Assembly: GCF_001625085.1 (NCBI RefSeq)
Contig: NZ_BDAW01000092.1
Coordinates: 1 to 38,123, forward strand
Reading direction: 5' to 3'
Source: Nocardia acidivorans NBRC 108247
GTDB taxonomy: Bacteria > Actinomycetota > Actinomycetes > Mycobacteriales > Mycobacteriaceae
DNA: 38,123 bases
The position numbers and the translations under genes were made by a program. This document shows positions 30,140 through 38,123 of the stretch, one piece after another. Numbering within the stretch: the stretch's first letter is position 1; each line of letters opens with the position of its first letter. Under the pieces are notes generated by a model, which made no database searches, was not told the DNA's origin, and was given only the letters and a program-made list of their open reading frames with translations.

Positions 30140-31531
30140 GTGGCACCCAAGTCGAAGGTGGACACCGTCGCCAACCTCGCCAAGCGTCGGGGTCTGGTGT
30201 ACCCGAGCGGTGAGATTTACGGCGGCACCAAATCGGCGTGGGATTACGGTCCGCTCGGAGTCGAGCTGAAGGAGAACATCAAGCGCCAGTGGTGGCGTTC
30301 GATGGTCACCAGTCGCGAGGATGTGGTCGGCCTCGATTCGTCGATCATTCTGCCCCGTCAGGTGTGGGTGGCCTCGGGTCACGTGGCGGTCTTCAACGAT
30401 CCGCTGGTGGAATGCCTGAACTGCCATAAGCGGCACCGGCAGGACCACCTGCAGGAGGCGTACGCCGAGAAGCACAAGGTCCAGGACCCGGACAGTGTGT
30501 CCATGGAGCTCATCGTGTGCCCCGACTGCGGCACCGTCGGCAAGTGGACCGAACCGCGCGACTTCAACATGATGCTCAAGACCTACCTGGGCCCGGTGGA
30601 ATCCGAAGAGGGCATGCACTACCTGCGCCCGGAGACCGCGCAGGGCATCTTCGTGAACTACAAGAACGTCGAGACCACCGCGCGCAAGAAGCCGCCGTTC
30701 GGTATCGCCCAGATGGGCAAGAGTTTCCGCAACGAGATCTCGCCCGGCAACTTCATCTTCCGCACCCGTGAGTTCGAGCAGATGGAGATGGAGTTCTTCG
30801 TCAAGCCGGGTGAGGACGAGCAGTGGCATCAGTACTGGATCGACACCCGTATGGCCTGGTACACCGATCTGGGCATCGATCCGGAGAACCTGCGGCTGTA
30901 CGAGCACCCGAAGGAGAAACTCTCGCACTACTCCACCCGCACGGTGGATATCGAGTACCGCTTCCGTTTCCAGGGCAGTGAGTGGGGCGAGCTCGAGGGC
31001 GTCGCCAACCGCACCGACTTCGACCTCAAGACCCACTCCGAGCATTCGGGTGTGGATCTGAGCTACTTCGATCAGACCTCGGGGGAGCGCTACACCCCGT
31101 TCGTGATCGAGCCCGCGGCCGGTCTGACCCGTTCACTCATGGCCTTCCTGGTCGACGCATACCACGTGGAGCAGGTGCCGACGGCCAAGGGCGGGCTCGA
31201 GGATCGCACCACACTGCGCCTGGATCGTCGCCTGGCTCCGGTGAAGGCCGCGGTGCTGCCGCTCTCGCGCAATGCCGATCTCTCGCCCAAGGCCAAGGAT
31301 CTGGCCGCGCAACTGCGCCGGAACTGGAATGTCGAGTTCGACGACGCGGGCGCCATCGGCCGCCGTTACCGCCGTCAGGACGAGATCGGCACCCCGTTCT
31401 GCATCACGGTCGACTTCGATACCCTCGAGGATCACGCGGTCACCGTGCGCGAGCGAGACACCATGGCGCAGGAGCGCATTGCGCTTGATCAAGTAGAGGG
31501 CTACCTGGCCGCGCGCCTCATCGGCGCCTGA
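30140..31531 (+). CDS. glyS: Glycyl-tRNA synthetase (dimeric class II type)
   Basis: A 463-residue alpha2 glycyl-tRNA synthetase. Class II motifs are visible: motif 1 region WDYGPLGVELKENIKRQWWR, motif 2 FRNEISPGNFIFRTREFEQMEMEFF and motif 3 AAGLTRSLMAFLVDAY. A Cys-rich insertion (CLNCHKRH ... CPDCG) could bind zinc. The C-terminal anticodon-binding domain starts near residue 365 (LAPVKAAVLPLSR). I chose GTG 30140, preceded by GGAG at 9 nt, which gives the same length as the M. tuberculosis enzyme (463 residues as I remember). ATG 30125 is an alternative. A strong terminator follows. Confidence 0.96.
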   Translation: MAPKSKVDTVANLAKRRGLVYPSGEIYGGTKSAWDYGPLGVELKENIKRQWWRSMVTSREDVVGLDSSIILPRQVWVASGHVAVFNDPLVECLNCHKRHRQDHLQEAYAEKHKVQDPDSVSMELIVCPDCGTVGKWTEPRDFNMMLKTYLGPVESEEGMHYLRPETAQGIFVNYKNVETTARKKPPFGIAQMGKSFRNEISPGNFIFRTREFEQMEMEFFVKPGEDEQWHQYWIDTRMAWYTDLGIDPENLRLYEHPKEKLSHYSTRTVDIEYRFRFQGSEWGELEGVANRTDFDLKTHSEHSGVDLSYFDQTSGERYTPFVIEPAAGLTRSLMAFLVDAYHVEQVPTAKGGLEDRTTLRLDRRLAPVKAAVLPLSRNADLSPKAKDLAAQLRRNWNVEFDDAGAIGRRYRRQDEIGTPFCITVDFDTLEDHAVTVRERDTMAQERIALDQVEGYLAARLIGA

Positions 31532-31547
31532 TTCCAGCTCCGCGAGG

Positions 31548-31580
31548 AAGACCGGTCAATGCCTGACCGGTCTTTTCTTT
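31548..31580 (+). terminator. Rho-independent terminator after glyS
   Basis: AAGACCGGTCA (31548-31558) and TGACCGGTCTT (31564-31574) form an 11-bp perfect stem around ATGCC, followed by TTCTTTATT. It lies 17 nt beyond the glyS stop and separates the conserved core from the biosynthetic cluster. Confidence 0.92.
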
Positions 31581-31721
31581 ATTCGGTTGCCCCAGGAATT
31601 CGGGGCACCGATTGCTAAATGGGTATCCGGCTACTCGTGTTAACGACCCATGACCGGCGCACTATTTATAGGTATAGGGCAACGGCGCCTGCCGCTGAAG
31701 CTCGATCTGCCGAGGTGAGTC

Positions 31722-32435
31722 ATGAGCGAGCGTGTTATCGGGCCCCGCTCGGGGCTGCAATGGGTCTCATTGGGAGACGCCGGATCGACTTGTCCCGCCG
31801 CGCGTTCCACGGTCGCGGCGTTTCGATCATGGGCAGATTCCTTTCTGACCCGACCCAGTGACGAACTGGGGCGCGACGGACCCGTATGTCCATACGTACG
31901 GCCCTCCATGCGACGAGATCTGTTGTGGCTGGCCCAGGTGCCGGCCGCGGAGCCGCGACCCCTGTGGGTGCGGGCCATCATCGAGGACGCACTCGAGGTC
32001 TATTCCGAATTGCCCACGGGCAATGGGAGTTCGACATCGGTGTTGCGCGGATTGATCACGGTCTTCCAGAATTTGGCCGACTATTCATTGATCGACGAGA
32101 TTCACGCCGAATTCAAGACCAAATTCGTGGAACGCGGTGCGATGCTCGGGCAATTCTATCCGGGATGCGATCAACCGGGATTGTGGAACAAAGAGTTCCG
32201 GCCATTGGACGCGCCGATGCCCATGCTCGTGGTGCGCTCGATGATGACAACCGATTTCCCTTTCCTGCTGGATAAGCCGGAATGGATGAACGCGTATGTG
32301 CGCAAGTTCGCACCCGGGCTGCCCGCGCATGTGCGGGCGGTCATGGTGGGGCGCCTGACGGCACGCCCCGACTCCTGGGTTCCGGCGTATGAGGAACAGC
32401 GGGAAGACGAATCGTGCTCGACCAGTACCCGATGA
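31722..32435 (+). CDS. NRPS-associated conserved protein (DUF6875-like, tentative)
   Basis: A 237-residue soluble protein starting at ATG 31722 with GAGGTGA 3 nt upstream. Notable conserved-looking blocks are RPSDELGRDGPVCPYVRPSM (about 44-63), FYPGCDQPGLWNKEFRPLDA and MLVVRSMMTTDFPFLLDKPE. I associate these with the DUF6875 family, small proteins often found beside peptide-synthetase genes; this is from memory and function is unknown. No signal peptide, membrane helix or catalytic motif is evident. It ends 6 nt before the NRPS start, so the two are co-expressed. The upstream 140 bp contain an AT-rich patch (ctatttataggtataggg, about 31660-31678) that probably holds the cluster promoter. Confidence 0.7.
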   Translation: MSERVIGPRSGLQWVSLGDAGSTCPAARSTVAAFRSWADSFLTRPSDELGRDGPVCPYVRPSMRRDLLWLAQVPAAEPRPLWVRAIIEDALEVYSELPTGNGSSTSVLRGLITVFQNLADYSLIDEIHAEFKTKFVERGAMLGQFYPGCDQPGLWNKEFRPLDAPMPMLVVRSMMTTDFPFLLDKPEWMNAYVRKFAPGLPAHVRAVMVGRLTARPDSWVPAYEEQREDESCSTSTR

Positions 32436-32441
32436 GGCGTT

Positions 32442-35400
32442 ATGACGCGCGAACTCGCGGCGGAACAGACCGCCACAGTCTTCCCGCTCTCCCCGGCCCA
32501 GCTCGGCATGTGGTATGCGCAGCAACTGGATCCGAGTGTGCCGCTGTCGGAAGCGCAGTACATCGAGATGCGCGGCCGGCTGGATCTGACGGCGCTGCGT
32601 AACGCGGCGATACTCGCGGCCCGCGAATTCGGTTCCGGGGTACTGCGATTGGTGGAGATCGAGGGTCGGCCGTATCAAGTGGTCGATCCCAATATCGAGC
32701 CCGCGGTGGGCTTCTTGGACTTGCGTGATCGACCGGAACCCATTGCGGCGGCGCTGGATTGGATGCGGGCCGATGTGGCCGCGCCGATCGATCTGCTGGG
32801 GGAGCGTGCCGGTGTCACCACGGTGATTCGGGTGGGCGACGACCATCATCTCTGGTACACCCGCGCGCACCATATTCTGATCGACGGCTTCGGCTCGGTG
32901 ACCATGCTGTATCGGGTGGCGGAGCTGTACAACGCCGGCGTGCGCGGTACACCCGCACCGGAGGGCAACGCCGCCTCCCTGCTCCAAGTGCACGAAGCCG
33001 AACTGGCATACCGGGATTCGAGCCGATACGGCACCGATGAGCGGTATTGGCGCGAGGTGACCGCGGGCATGCCGGAGCGGTGCAGTCTGGTCTCGGCCAC
33101 GGCCCCCGCCTGCGCCCTGGGACGCGAGGCCCGCGCCCAACTCGACGAGGGTACCGCCGCACGCCTGGAGAGCGCGGCGCACCGCTTCGACACGAGTTCG
33201 GCCACGGTGGTGATGGCGGCGCTGGCGCTGTACTACGCACGGTTGACCGCCAGTGAGGATGTGGTGCTGAGCCTCCCGGTATCCGGGCGCACCACGGCGG
33301 TGCTGCGGCGCTCGGGCGGGATGATCGCGAATGTGGTGCCGCTGCGGGTGCGGGTGCCGCGCGAGGGACGGGTCGGCGAGGTGCTGGACGCGGTGCGCGT
33401 CGCGGCCTCGGGGGCACTGCGGCATCAGCGTTTTCGCGCCGAGGACATGCACTGGGGTGGTCAGACCGCCGCCGCGCAGCCGGATGGCGGTGTGGACGCG
33501 CCGGGCGCATCCGAGGGACGGACGGGGCCCGCGATCACGGCGCGGCCCGAGTTCGGCCGCGGGTTCGTCGGACCGGTCGTCAATATCATGCTGTTTCCGG
33601 CGGGAATCGACTTCGACGGCGTGGAGTCGAGCCTGCACGTGCTGACTTCCGGGCCGATCGAGGATTTGTTCGTCAACTTCTACCAGCACGGGGCGGGCGC
33701 GTCGATCCATGTCGACTTCTCGGCGAATCCCCGCCTGTACGACGAGGATTCGCTGGCACGACAGCATCGACGGTTCCTGACCCTGCTGGAATCACTGTTG
33801 GACGCGCAGACCGATACGCCGCTGACGGAGCTGGCGTACTGCACGCCGGATGAGAAGCCGCTGCTCGGCGGTGCGCACGGCATCCCCGCCCCCGAATCAC
33901 GATTGCTGACTGAGATTTTGGCCGAGGGACTGCGCGCGGCCGGGCGTGAGGGTCTGGCGGTGGTCGGCCGCTATCGGCACCTCACCTACGGCGAGCTGGA
34001 CGACCTCTCGAATCGATTGGCGCGCAAGCTGTTACGCGCATCCACAGCGGGTGCTCCCGGTTCGGTGCCCACCCTCGGCCCGGAATCGACCGTGCTGATG
34101 GCACTTCCGCGCTCGGTCGAGGCCATGGTCGCACTGTGGGCGGTTGCCAAGACCGGTGCGGCCTTCGTACCCCTCGGGACCGGTATGCCCGCCGATCGCG
34201 TGGCGCGGATTGCCGCCGAATGCGGCGCGGACCTCGGAGTGACCCGCACCGGCGCGGCCGACCTGCCCGATACGGTGCGATGGATTGCCCTGGACGACAT
34301 GCTCGCCGACGGGGATACCTGGCCCGAGTCCGCCGCGCCGCTGGCGGCCCATGAGCTGCGCGGTCGACCGCAGCTGGCCAATCCGGCGTACGTGGTGTTC
34401 ACCTCCGGCTCCACCGGCACCCCGAAGGGCGTCGCGGTCACCCACACCGGCCTCGCGGGCTTGGCCGCGGCGGTGGTGGATTCGTATCGCGTCACCCCCG
34501 GCGCGCGCGTGCTGCAATGCCTGAATCCGAGTTTCGACGCCTCCGTGCTCGAGTGGCTGATGGCCTTCGCCTCGGGGACGATACTGATCGTGGCCGAGGC
34601 GGATCCGGTGCTCGGGGCCGAACTGGCCACCCTGATCCGCGACTACGGCATCACCCAGGTGTGCTCCACCCCGGCGGTGCTGTCCACGCTGGAGCCGGAC
34701 GCCCTGGAAGGGGTGCGCGCGGTGTCCTCGGGCGGCGAGCCGACCCCGCCGGATATCGTGGCGCGCTTCGGAATCGGCCGCGACCTGCTCAATTCCTACG
34801 GCCCCAGCGAAGCCACCGTGGCGGTCACCTACACCAAGGGCCTGATCCCCGGCGCGAACGCGGGCATCGGCGACCCCATCCCCGGCGCGGGCATGCTGGT
34901 CCTGGATCGCTGGCTGCGCCCGGTCCCGCTGGGCGTCGCGGGTGAGCTGTACGTGACCGGCCCCGGCGTCGCCCGCGGCTATGTGGGCAGACCCGGCCTG
35001 ACCGCGGAGCGTTTCGTCGCGGCCCCCGGTGGTGAACGCATGTACCGCACCGGTGACCTGGTGCGCTGGACCACGACAACGCGTGGCGGCGGTACCGCCG
35101 CGCGCGATGATCGGGACGCGGCCACCCGGGGTCACGCGGTGGCGGGCGGAGCCGACGCGCCGAGCCGGGGTGACGCGGTCGCGAACCGCTTGCCCGATGG
35201 ACGACCGGAATTCGCTGCGGCAGAGGCGAATTCCGGTGTCGTTCTGGAGTACGTCGGTCGCGGTGACTTCCAGGTCAAGTTGCGCGGGATGCGGATCGAG
35301 CTGGGTGAGATCGATGCGGCGCTGAATACGCATGCGGCCGTGGAGATCGCGGTGACGGTGGCGCGGCCCACACCGAATGGCGGGACCATGCTGGCGGCGT

Positions 35401-38123
35401 ACGTGGTGCCGCACGCGGGGGTGACCGTCACCGAGGCGGAGCTGCTGGATCATGCGTCTCGCCGTCTGCCGCCCTATATGGTCCCGGCCACGGTGACCGT
35501 GCTGGGTGCGCTGCCGCTCACCGCGAATGGCAAGGTGGATCGGCGTGCCCTGCCCGAACCCGTTGTCGTGCAGCCTGTTCGGCAGGCGGCCCCGGAGAGC
35601 GAGACCGAGCGCATCCTGTGCACGCTGTTCGCCGAGATCCTCGGTACCGCCGAGGTGGGGCCGCAGACGTCGTTCTTCGCACTGGGCGGCGATTCGATCA
35701 TGGCGATCAGCCTGGTCTCGCGCGCCCGCGCCGCGGGTCTGATCTTCTCCGCCCGTGAGGTTTTCGAATATCGCACCCCCGCCGCGCTGGCCGCCGTGGT
35801 CGGCCGCGCCGAAGACGATCGCGCGCAACTGCCCGAACTGCCCGGCGGCGGTCTGGGCCGCCTGCCCCTGACCCCGGTCGCCGCCTGGCTGCTCGCGCGC
35901 CCGGGCTGGGAGCATTTCGCCCAGTCGATGGTCGTTCAACTCCCGCTGGGCATCGAACCGGAGGCGCTGAACCGCACCGTCCAAGCGCTGCTGGACCGGC
36001 ACGACATGCTGAGGGCACGCGTCGTCGACACGCCCTCCGGCACCGTGCTGGAGGCGCAACCGCCGCATCTGGTGGACGCGGCGGCGCTGATCGCGAGAGT
36101 CTCTCGCGCTGCGGCGAACTCGTCCGAGGGGGGAACGGTCACCGAGAGCGCCGACGGAAGCGTCGATGCGGCGACGGGCCCGGAGTTCGCGTCCGCGGTA
36201 ACGGACCTGGAGTTCGCGTCCGCGGTGACGCGACTGAATCCGCGCGCGGGCATCATGATCGCGCTGACCTGGCTCGACGCCGGTCCATCCAGACCCGGCC
36301 GACTCCTGATCGTCGTGCACCACCTGGCCTGCGATGCGGTGTCCTGGCGAATTCTGTTGCCGGACCTCATGTCCGCGTGGTCCCAGGCCTCCGCCGGTGC
36401 CGCACCGGCCTTACCGGCTTCGGGCACCTCCGTGCGGACCTGGGCGCACGCGCTGCGGGATCTCGCGACGGGCGATGCGACCGGCTGGCCCCTGAACGAA
36501 TTCGACTACTGGCGAGACGTGTTGGCGGAGGATCCGCTGATCGGCCGACGACGGCTGGATCCGACGGTGGACACCCACGGTTCGGCCGGACGGCTCGAAG
36601 TCGGCCTCTCCGAGGCCGCGTCGGCGGCACTGGTGGGTCGTCTCGCGGCGACGTACCGCTGTGGCGTCGAGGACGCGCTGCTGGCGGCGCTCACATTGGC
36701 CATCGCCCGGTGGCGGTGCCGCCGAGGGCGGTTCGGCGCGGCCGCCGCGGCGACCGTGGTGACCGTGGAGCGGCACGGGCGCGATGAGGCGGCCGTACCG
36801 GGAGCGGATCTCTCGCAAACGGTCGGCTGGTTCACCTCTCAGGTGCCGGTTCGGTTGGGACCTGTTGTGCGGGAAGTGTTTTCGAAGCCCGGATGCGCCG
36901 AAGACCTGCCGGGCGGGGCCGCGGCCGAGTTCGGGGTGCGGCGGTCGATCGAGCCGAACGTCGAGTCCGGTGCGGTTCCGGGGTGGATGCCCGCGCAGGC
37001 GGTCGACCTTGCGCCCGGGCGGTCCGGGCGGCCCGGTTCTGCCCTCGCGGCTTTGAAGTCGGTGAAGCAGCAGCTGCGTGCGGTACCCCGGGGCGGGTTC
37101 GGGTACGGGCTGCTGCGGTATCTGAACCCCGGCACCGCCGGGGAACTGGCGGTATTGCCCGAGGCGCAGGTGGGGTTCAACTATTTGGGCCAGATTCCCG
37201 ATCTGGAGGTCGCGGGGGACTGGATGCCGGTGGGGATGGCGGCTCGTCTGGGCGGGCACGCGGATGCGGAAATGCCGCTGGCGTCGGTGATTTCGGTGGA
37301 CGCGGTCACCCTGGAGTCCGAGCGCGGACAGCGGATTCGGGCCGTGTGGCAGTTCGCGCCCGCGGCGATCGACCGCGCCGAGGTGGCCGAACTGGCTCGG
37401 GAATGGGTGGCTGCGGTCGAGGAGATCGCCGAGTCGGTCGGCGCACCGGAGGCCGGTGGGATCACACCGGGTGATCTGACGCTGCTGGACACCACGCAGG
37501 GTGAAATCGACGGCTGGGAAAGGGATTACGGGCGACTGGACGATGTATTGCCGCTGACCCCGTTGCAGCGCGGGCTGCTGTTCCAGGCGCAGTTCGCCGA
37601 GGGCGGGACCGACGGCTACTCGGTGCAGGCCGTGATCGATGTGGAGGCCGACCTCGAATGGGATCGGCTGACCGCGGCGGCGCGGGCACTGGTGCGGCGG
37701 CACGAGGTGCTGCGGGCGGCCTTCGTACAGTCGCAGGAGCGTGCGGTGCAGGTGATCTCGGCGCGGGTCGAGGTGCCGTGCGCGTATCTGGAGGCGTTCG
37801 GCGCGACCGAGACCGAATTGGACGAGATCGCGGCGCGGGAATTGCGCACACCCTTCGATGTGACGCGACCGCCGCTGATTCGCTTCCTGTGTATCGCGGT
37901 GGGGGAGCGCGGCTTCCGGCTCGTCATCACCAATCACCATCTGATTCTCGACGGCTGGTCCATGCCGCTGCTCTTCGCCGAACTCGTCGGACTCTACGAA
38001 ACCCGCGGGGACGACGGCGGTTTCGCACCGCCGATTCCCTTCGCCCGCTACCTCGAATGGCTTGCCGCCCGCGATGCGCGGTCCGCGCGCGAGGCGTGGG
38101 CACGGGCGCTGTCCGGCTTGGCC
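32442..38123 (+). CDS. Non-ribosomal peptide synthetase, C-A-T-E-C... (truncated by the window end)
   Basis: An uninterrupted frame of 1894 codons from ATG 32442 to the last base. Domain order: condensation (about 1-450, HHILIDG at 143-149), adenylation (about 480-1005: FTSGSTGTPKGV from 653, FDASVLEW, NSYGPSEATV, YRTGDLV, GRGDFQVKLRGMRIELGEID, NGKVDRRAL), carrier (LGGDS, phosphopantetheine Ser1085), epimerisation (about 1130-1650: HHLACDAVSWR from 1293, FGYGLLRYL, VGFNYLGQI), then a second condensation domain (LTPLQRGLLFQ, HHLILDGWS from 1832) cut by the window edge. The first module should activate an amino acid and present it in the D form. An N-terminal condensation domain implies an acyl starter or an upstream partner. 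Four loop positions carry low-complexity insertions, two with tandem repeats. The product is unknown. Confidence 0.97.
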   Translation, partial: MTRELAAEQTATVFPLSPAQLGMWYAQQLDPSVPLSEAQYIEMRGRLDLTALRNAAILAAREFGSGVLRLVEIEGRPYQVVDPNIEPAVGFLDLRDRPEPIAAALDWMRADVAAPIDLLGERAGVTTVIRVGDDHHLWYTRAHHILIDGFGSVTMLYRVAELYNAGVRGTPAPEGNAASLLQVHEAELAYRDSSRYGTDERYWREVTAGMPERCSLVSATAPACALGREARAQLDEGTAARLESAAHRFDTSSATVVMAALALYYARLTASEDVVLSLPVSGRTTAVLRRSGGMIANVVPLRVRVPREGRVGEVLDAVRVAASGALRHQRFRAEDMHWGGQTAAAQPDGGVDAPGASEGRTGPAITARPEFGRGFVGPVVNIMLFPAGIDFDGVESSLHVLTSGPIEDLFVNFYQHGAGASIHVDFSANPRLYDEDSLARQHRRFLTLLESLLDAQTDTPLTELAYCTPDEKPLLGGAHGIPAPESRLLTEILAEGLRAAGREGLAVVGRYRHLTYGELDDLSNRLARKLLRASTAGAPGSVPTLGPESTVLMALPRSVEAMVALWAVAKTGAAFVPLGTGMPADRVARIAAECGADLGVTRTGAADLPDTVRWIALDDMLADGDTWPESAAPLAAHELRGRPQLANPAYVVFTSGSTGTPKGVAVTHTGLAGLAAAVVDSYRVTPGARVLQCLNPSFDASVLEWLMAFASGTILIVAEADPVLGAELATLIRDYGITQVCSTPAVLSTLEPDALEGVRAVSSGGEPTPPDIVARFGIGRDLLNSYGPSEATVAVTYTKGLIPGANAGIGDPIPGAGMLVLDRWLRPVPLGVAGELYVTGPGVARGYVGRPGLTAERFVAAPGGERMYRTGDLVRWTTTTRGGGTAARDDRDAATRGHAVAGGADAPSRGDAVANRLPDGRPEFAAAEANSGVVLEYVGRGDFQVKLRGMRIELGEIDAALNTHAAVEIAVTVARPTPNGGTMLAAYVVPHAGVTVTEAELLDHASRRLPPYMVPATVTVLGALPLTANGKVDRRALPEPVVVQPVRQAAPESETERILCTLFAEILGTAEVGPQTSFFALGGDSIMAISLVSRARAAGLIFSAREVFEYRTPAALAAVVGRAEDDRAQLPELPGGGLGRLPLTPVAAWLLARPGWEHFAQSMVVQLPLGIEPEALNRTVQALLDRHDMLRARVVDTPSGTVLEAQPPHLVDAAALIARVSRAAANSSEGGTVTESADGSVDAATGPEFASAVTDLEFASAVTRLNPRAGIMIALTWLDAGPSRPGRLLIVVHHLACDAVSWRILLPDLMSAWSQASAGAAPALPASGTSVRTWAHALRDLATGDATGWPLNEFDYWRDVLAEDPLIGRRRLDPTVDTHGSAGRLEVGLSEAASAALVGRLAATYRCGVEDALLAALTLAIARWRCRRGRFGAAAAATVVTVERHGRDEAAVPGADLSQTVGWFTSQVPVRLGPVVREVFSKPGCAEDLPGGAAAEFGVRRSIEPNVESGAVPGWMPAQAVDLAPGRSGRPGSALAALKSVKQQLRAVPRGGFGYGLLRYLNPGTAGELAVLPEAQVGFNYLGQIPDLEVAGDWMPVGMAARLGGHADAEMPLASVISVDAVTLESERGQRIRAVWQFAPAAIDRAEVAELAREWVAAVEEIAESVGAPEAGGITPGDLTLLDTTQGEIDGWERDYGRLDDVLPLTPLQRGLLFQAQFAEGGTDGYSVQAVIDVEADLEWDRLTAAARALVRRHEVLRAAFVQSQERAVQVISARVEVPCAYLEAFGATETELDEIAARELRTPFDVTRPPLIRFLCIAVGERGFRLVITNHHLILDGWSMPLLFAELVGLYETRGDDGGFAPPIPFARYLEWLAARDARSAREAWARALSGLA
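35115..35192 (+). repeat. 39-bp tandem repeat (two copies) in the NRPS A domain
   Basis: Units 35115-35153 and 35154-35192 encode DAATRGHAVAGGA and DAPSRGDAVANRL, in frame. They lie between adenylation motifs A7 (YRTGDLV) and A8 (GRGDFQVKLRG), where most A domains have only about ten residues. The insertion as a whole adds about 45 residues. Confidence 0.8.
36181..36234 (+). repeat. 27-bp tandem repeat (two copies) in the NRPS E domain
   Basis: GGAGTTCGCGTCCGCGGT recurs with an exact 27-bp offset (from 36182 and from 36209), encoding EFASAVT twice in frame. It lies in a low-complexity insertion upstream of the epimerisation HHxxxDxxSWR motif. Near-identity of the copies suggests a recent duplication. 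Confidence 0.9.

Noticed and set aside
31640..31700. Iron box in the NRPS cluster promoter, which would suggest a siderophore
   Set aside because: The best alignment with the IdeR consensus matched only about 8 of 19 positions, so a siderophore role is not claimed.
32085..36323. Large minus-strand open frames opposite the NRPS gene
   Set aside because: The plus-strand frame is continuous for 1894 codons with all NRPS core motifs; the opposite frames are Arg/His/Gly-rich shadows.
1..38123. CRISPR array, integrase, transposase, phage genes, tRNA or rRNA
   Set aside because: No regular repeat-spacer pattern, no DDE or recombinase motifs, no terminal inverted repeats around any gene and no cloverleaf were found by eye; a covariance-model search could still find a tRNA missed here.

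Overview
The window reads as a chromosomal segment of a high-GC actinobacterium of the Mycobacteriales, most likely Nocardia or a close relative. The grounds are very high third-position GC, frequent GTG starts with GTGA/ATGA gene overlaps, and a gene order that, as I remember it, follows M. tuberculosis Rv2357c-Rv2374c almost gene for gene (glyS, smtB, zur, YbjN-like, uppS, recO, amidase, era, Rv2365c-like, corC-like, ybeY, phoH, rsmE, dnaJ2, hrcA). The sulfite reductase/APS reductase block and hemW also lie nearby in M. tuberculosis. No rRNA, tRNA, CRISPR array, IS element or prophage gene was recognised.

Layout. (1) 1-2400, mostly minus strand: the end of a Gly-rich protein, an SDR oxidoreductase, a HAD hydrolase, and a small membrane protein preceded by a DtxR/IdeR-like iron box. 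(2) 2650-8612, minus strand: a tightly overlapped assimilatory sulfate operon, sir-cysH-cysD-cysN-cbiX. A 30-residue, apparently leaderless Cys-containing leader peptide precedes it. Sulfate is activated to APS (CysDN), reduced to sulfite (CysH) and then to sulfide (Sir); the CbiX-type chelatase inserts the siroheme iron that Sir needs. (3) 8774-14326: a SnoaL-like protein, a small membrane protein, hemW, a decayed hydrolase remnant, then hrcA-dnaJ-rsmE. (4) 14395-17172: an MFS exporter and a LysR regulator, divergent, separated by an unusual degenerate tandem repeat of about 215 bp units. (5) 17311-21654: the phoH-ybeY-corC-like-CDA-like-era operon (ribosome and rRNA maturation, envelope). 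(6) 21661-27852: amidase (minus), recO, a DUF4132 protein inserted between recO and uppS, uppS and a YbjN-like gene. (7) 27883-31531: a TetR regulator beside the remnant of its probable target, the zinc-sensing smtB-zur pair with a palindromic operator, a second frameshifted remnant, and glyS closed by a strong terminator. (8) 31722-38123: start of a biosynthetic cluster, a DUF6875-like protein followed at once by a large NRPS (C-A-T-E-C...) that runs off the window end.

Points that most deserve attention: the cysteine leader peptide of the sulfate operon; the iron box before an unassigned membrane protein; the tandem repeat between the MFS and LysR genes; the DUF4132 insertion; two gene remnants beside regulators; and repeat-bearing insertions with a recurring (P)EF motif in NRPS loops. 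All database-dependent names were assigned from recognised motifs and memory, without searches.
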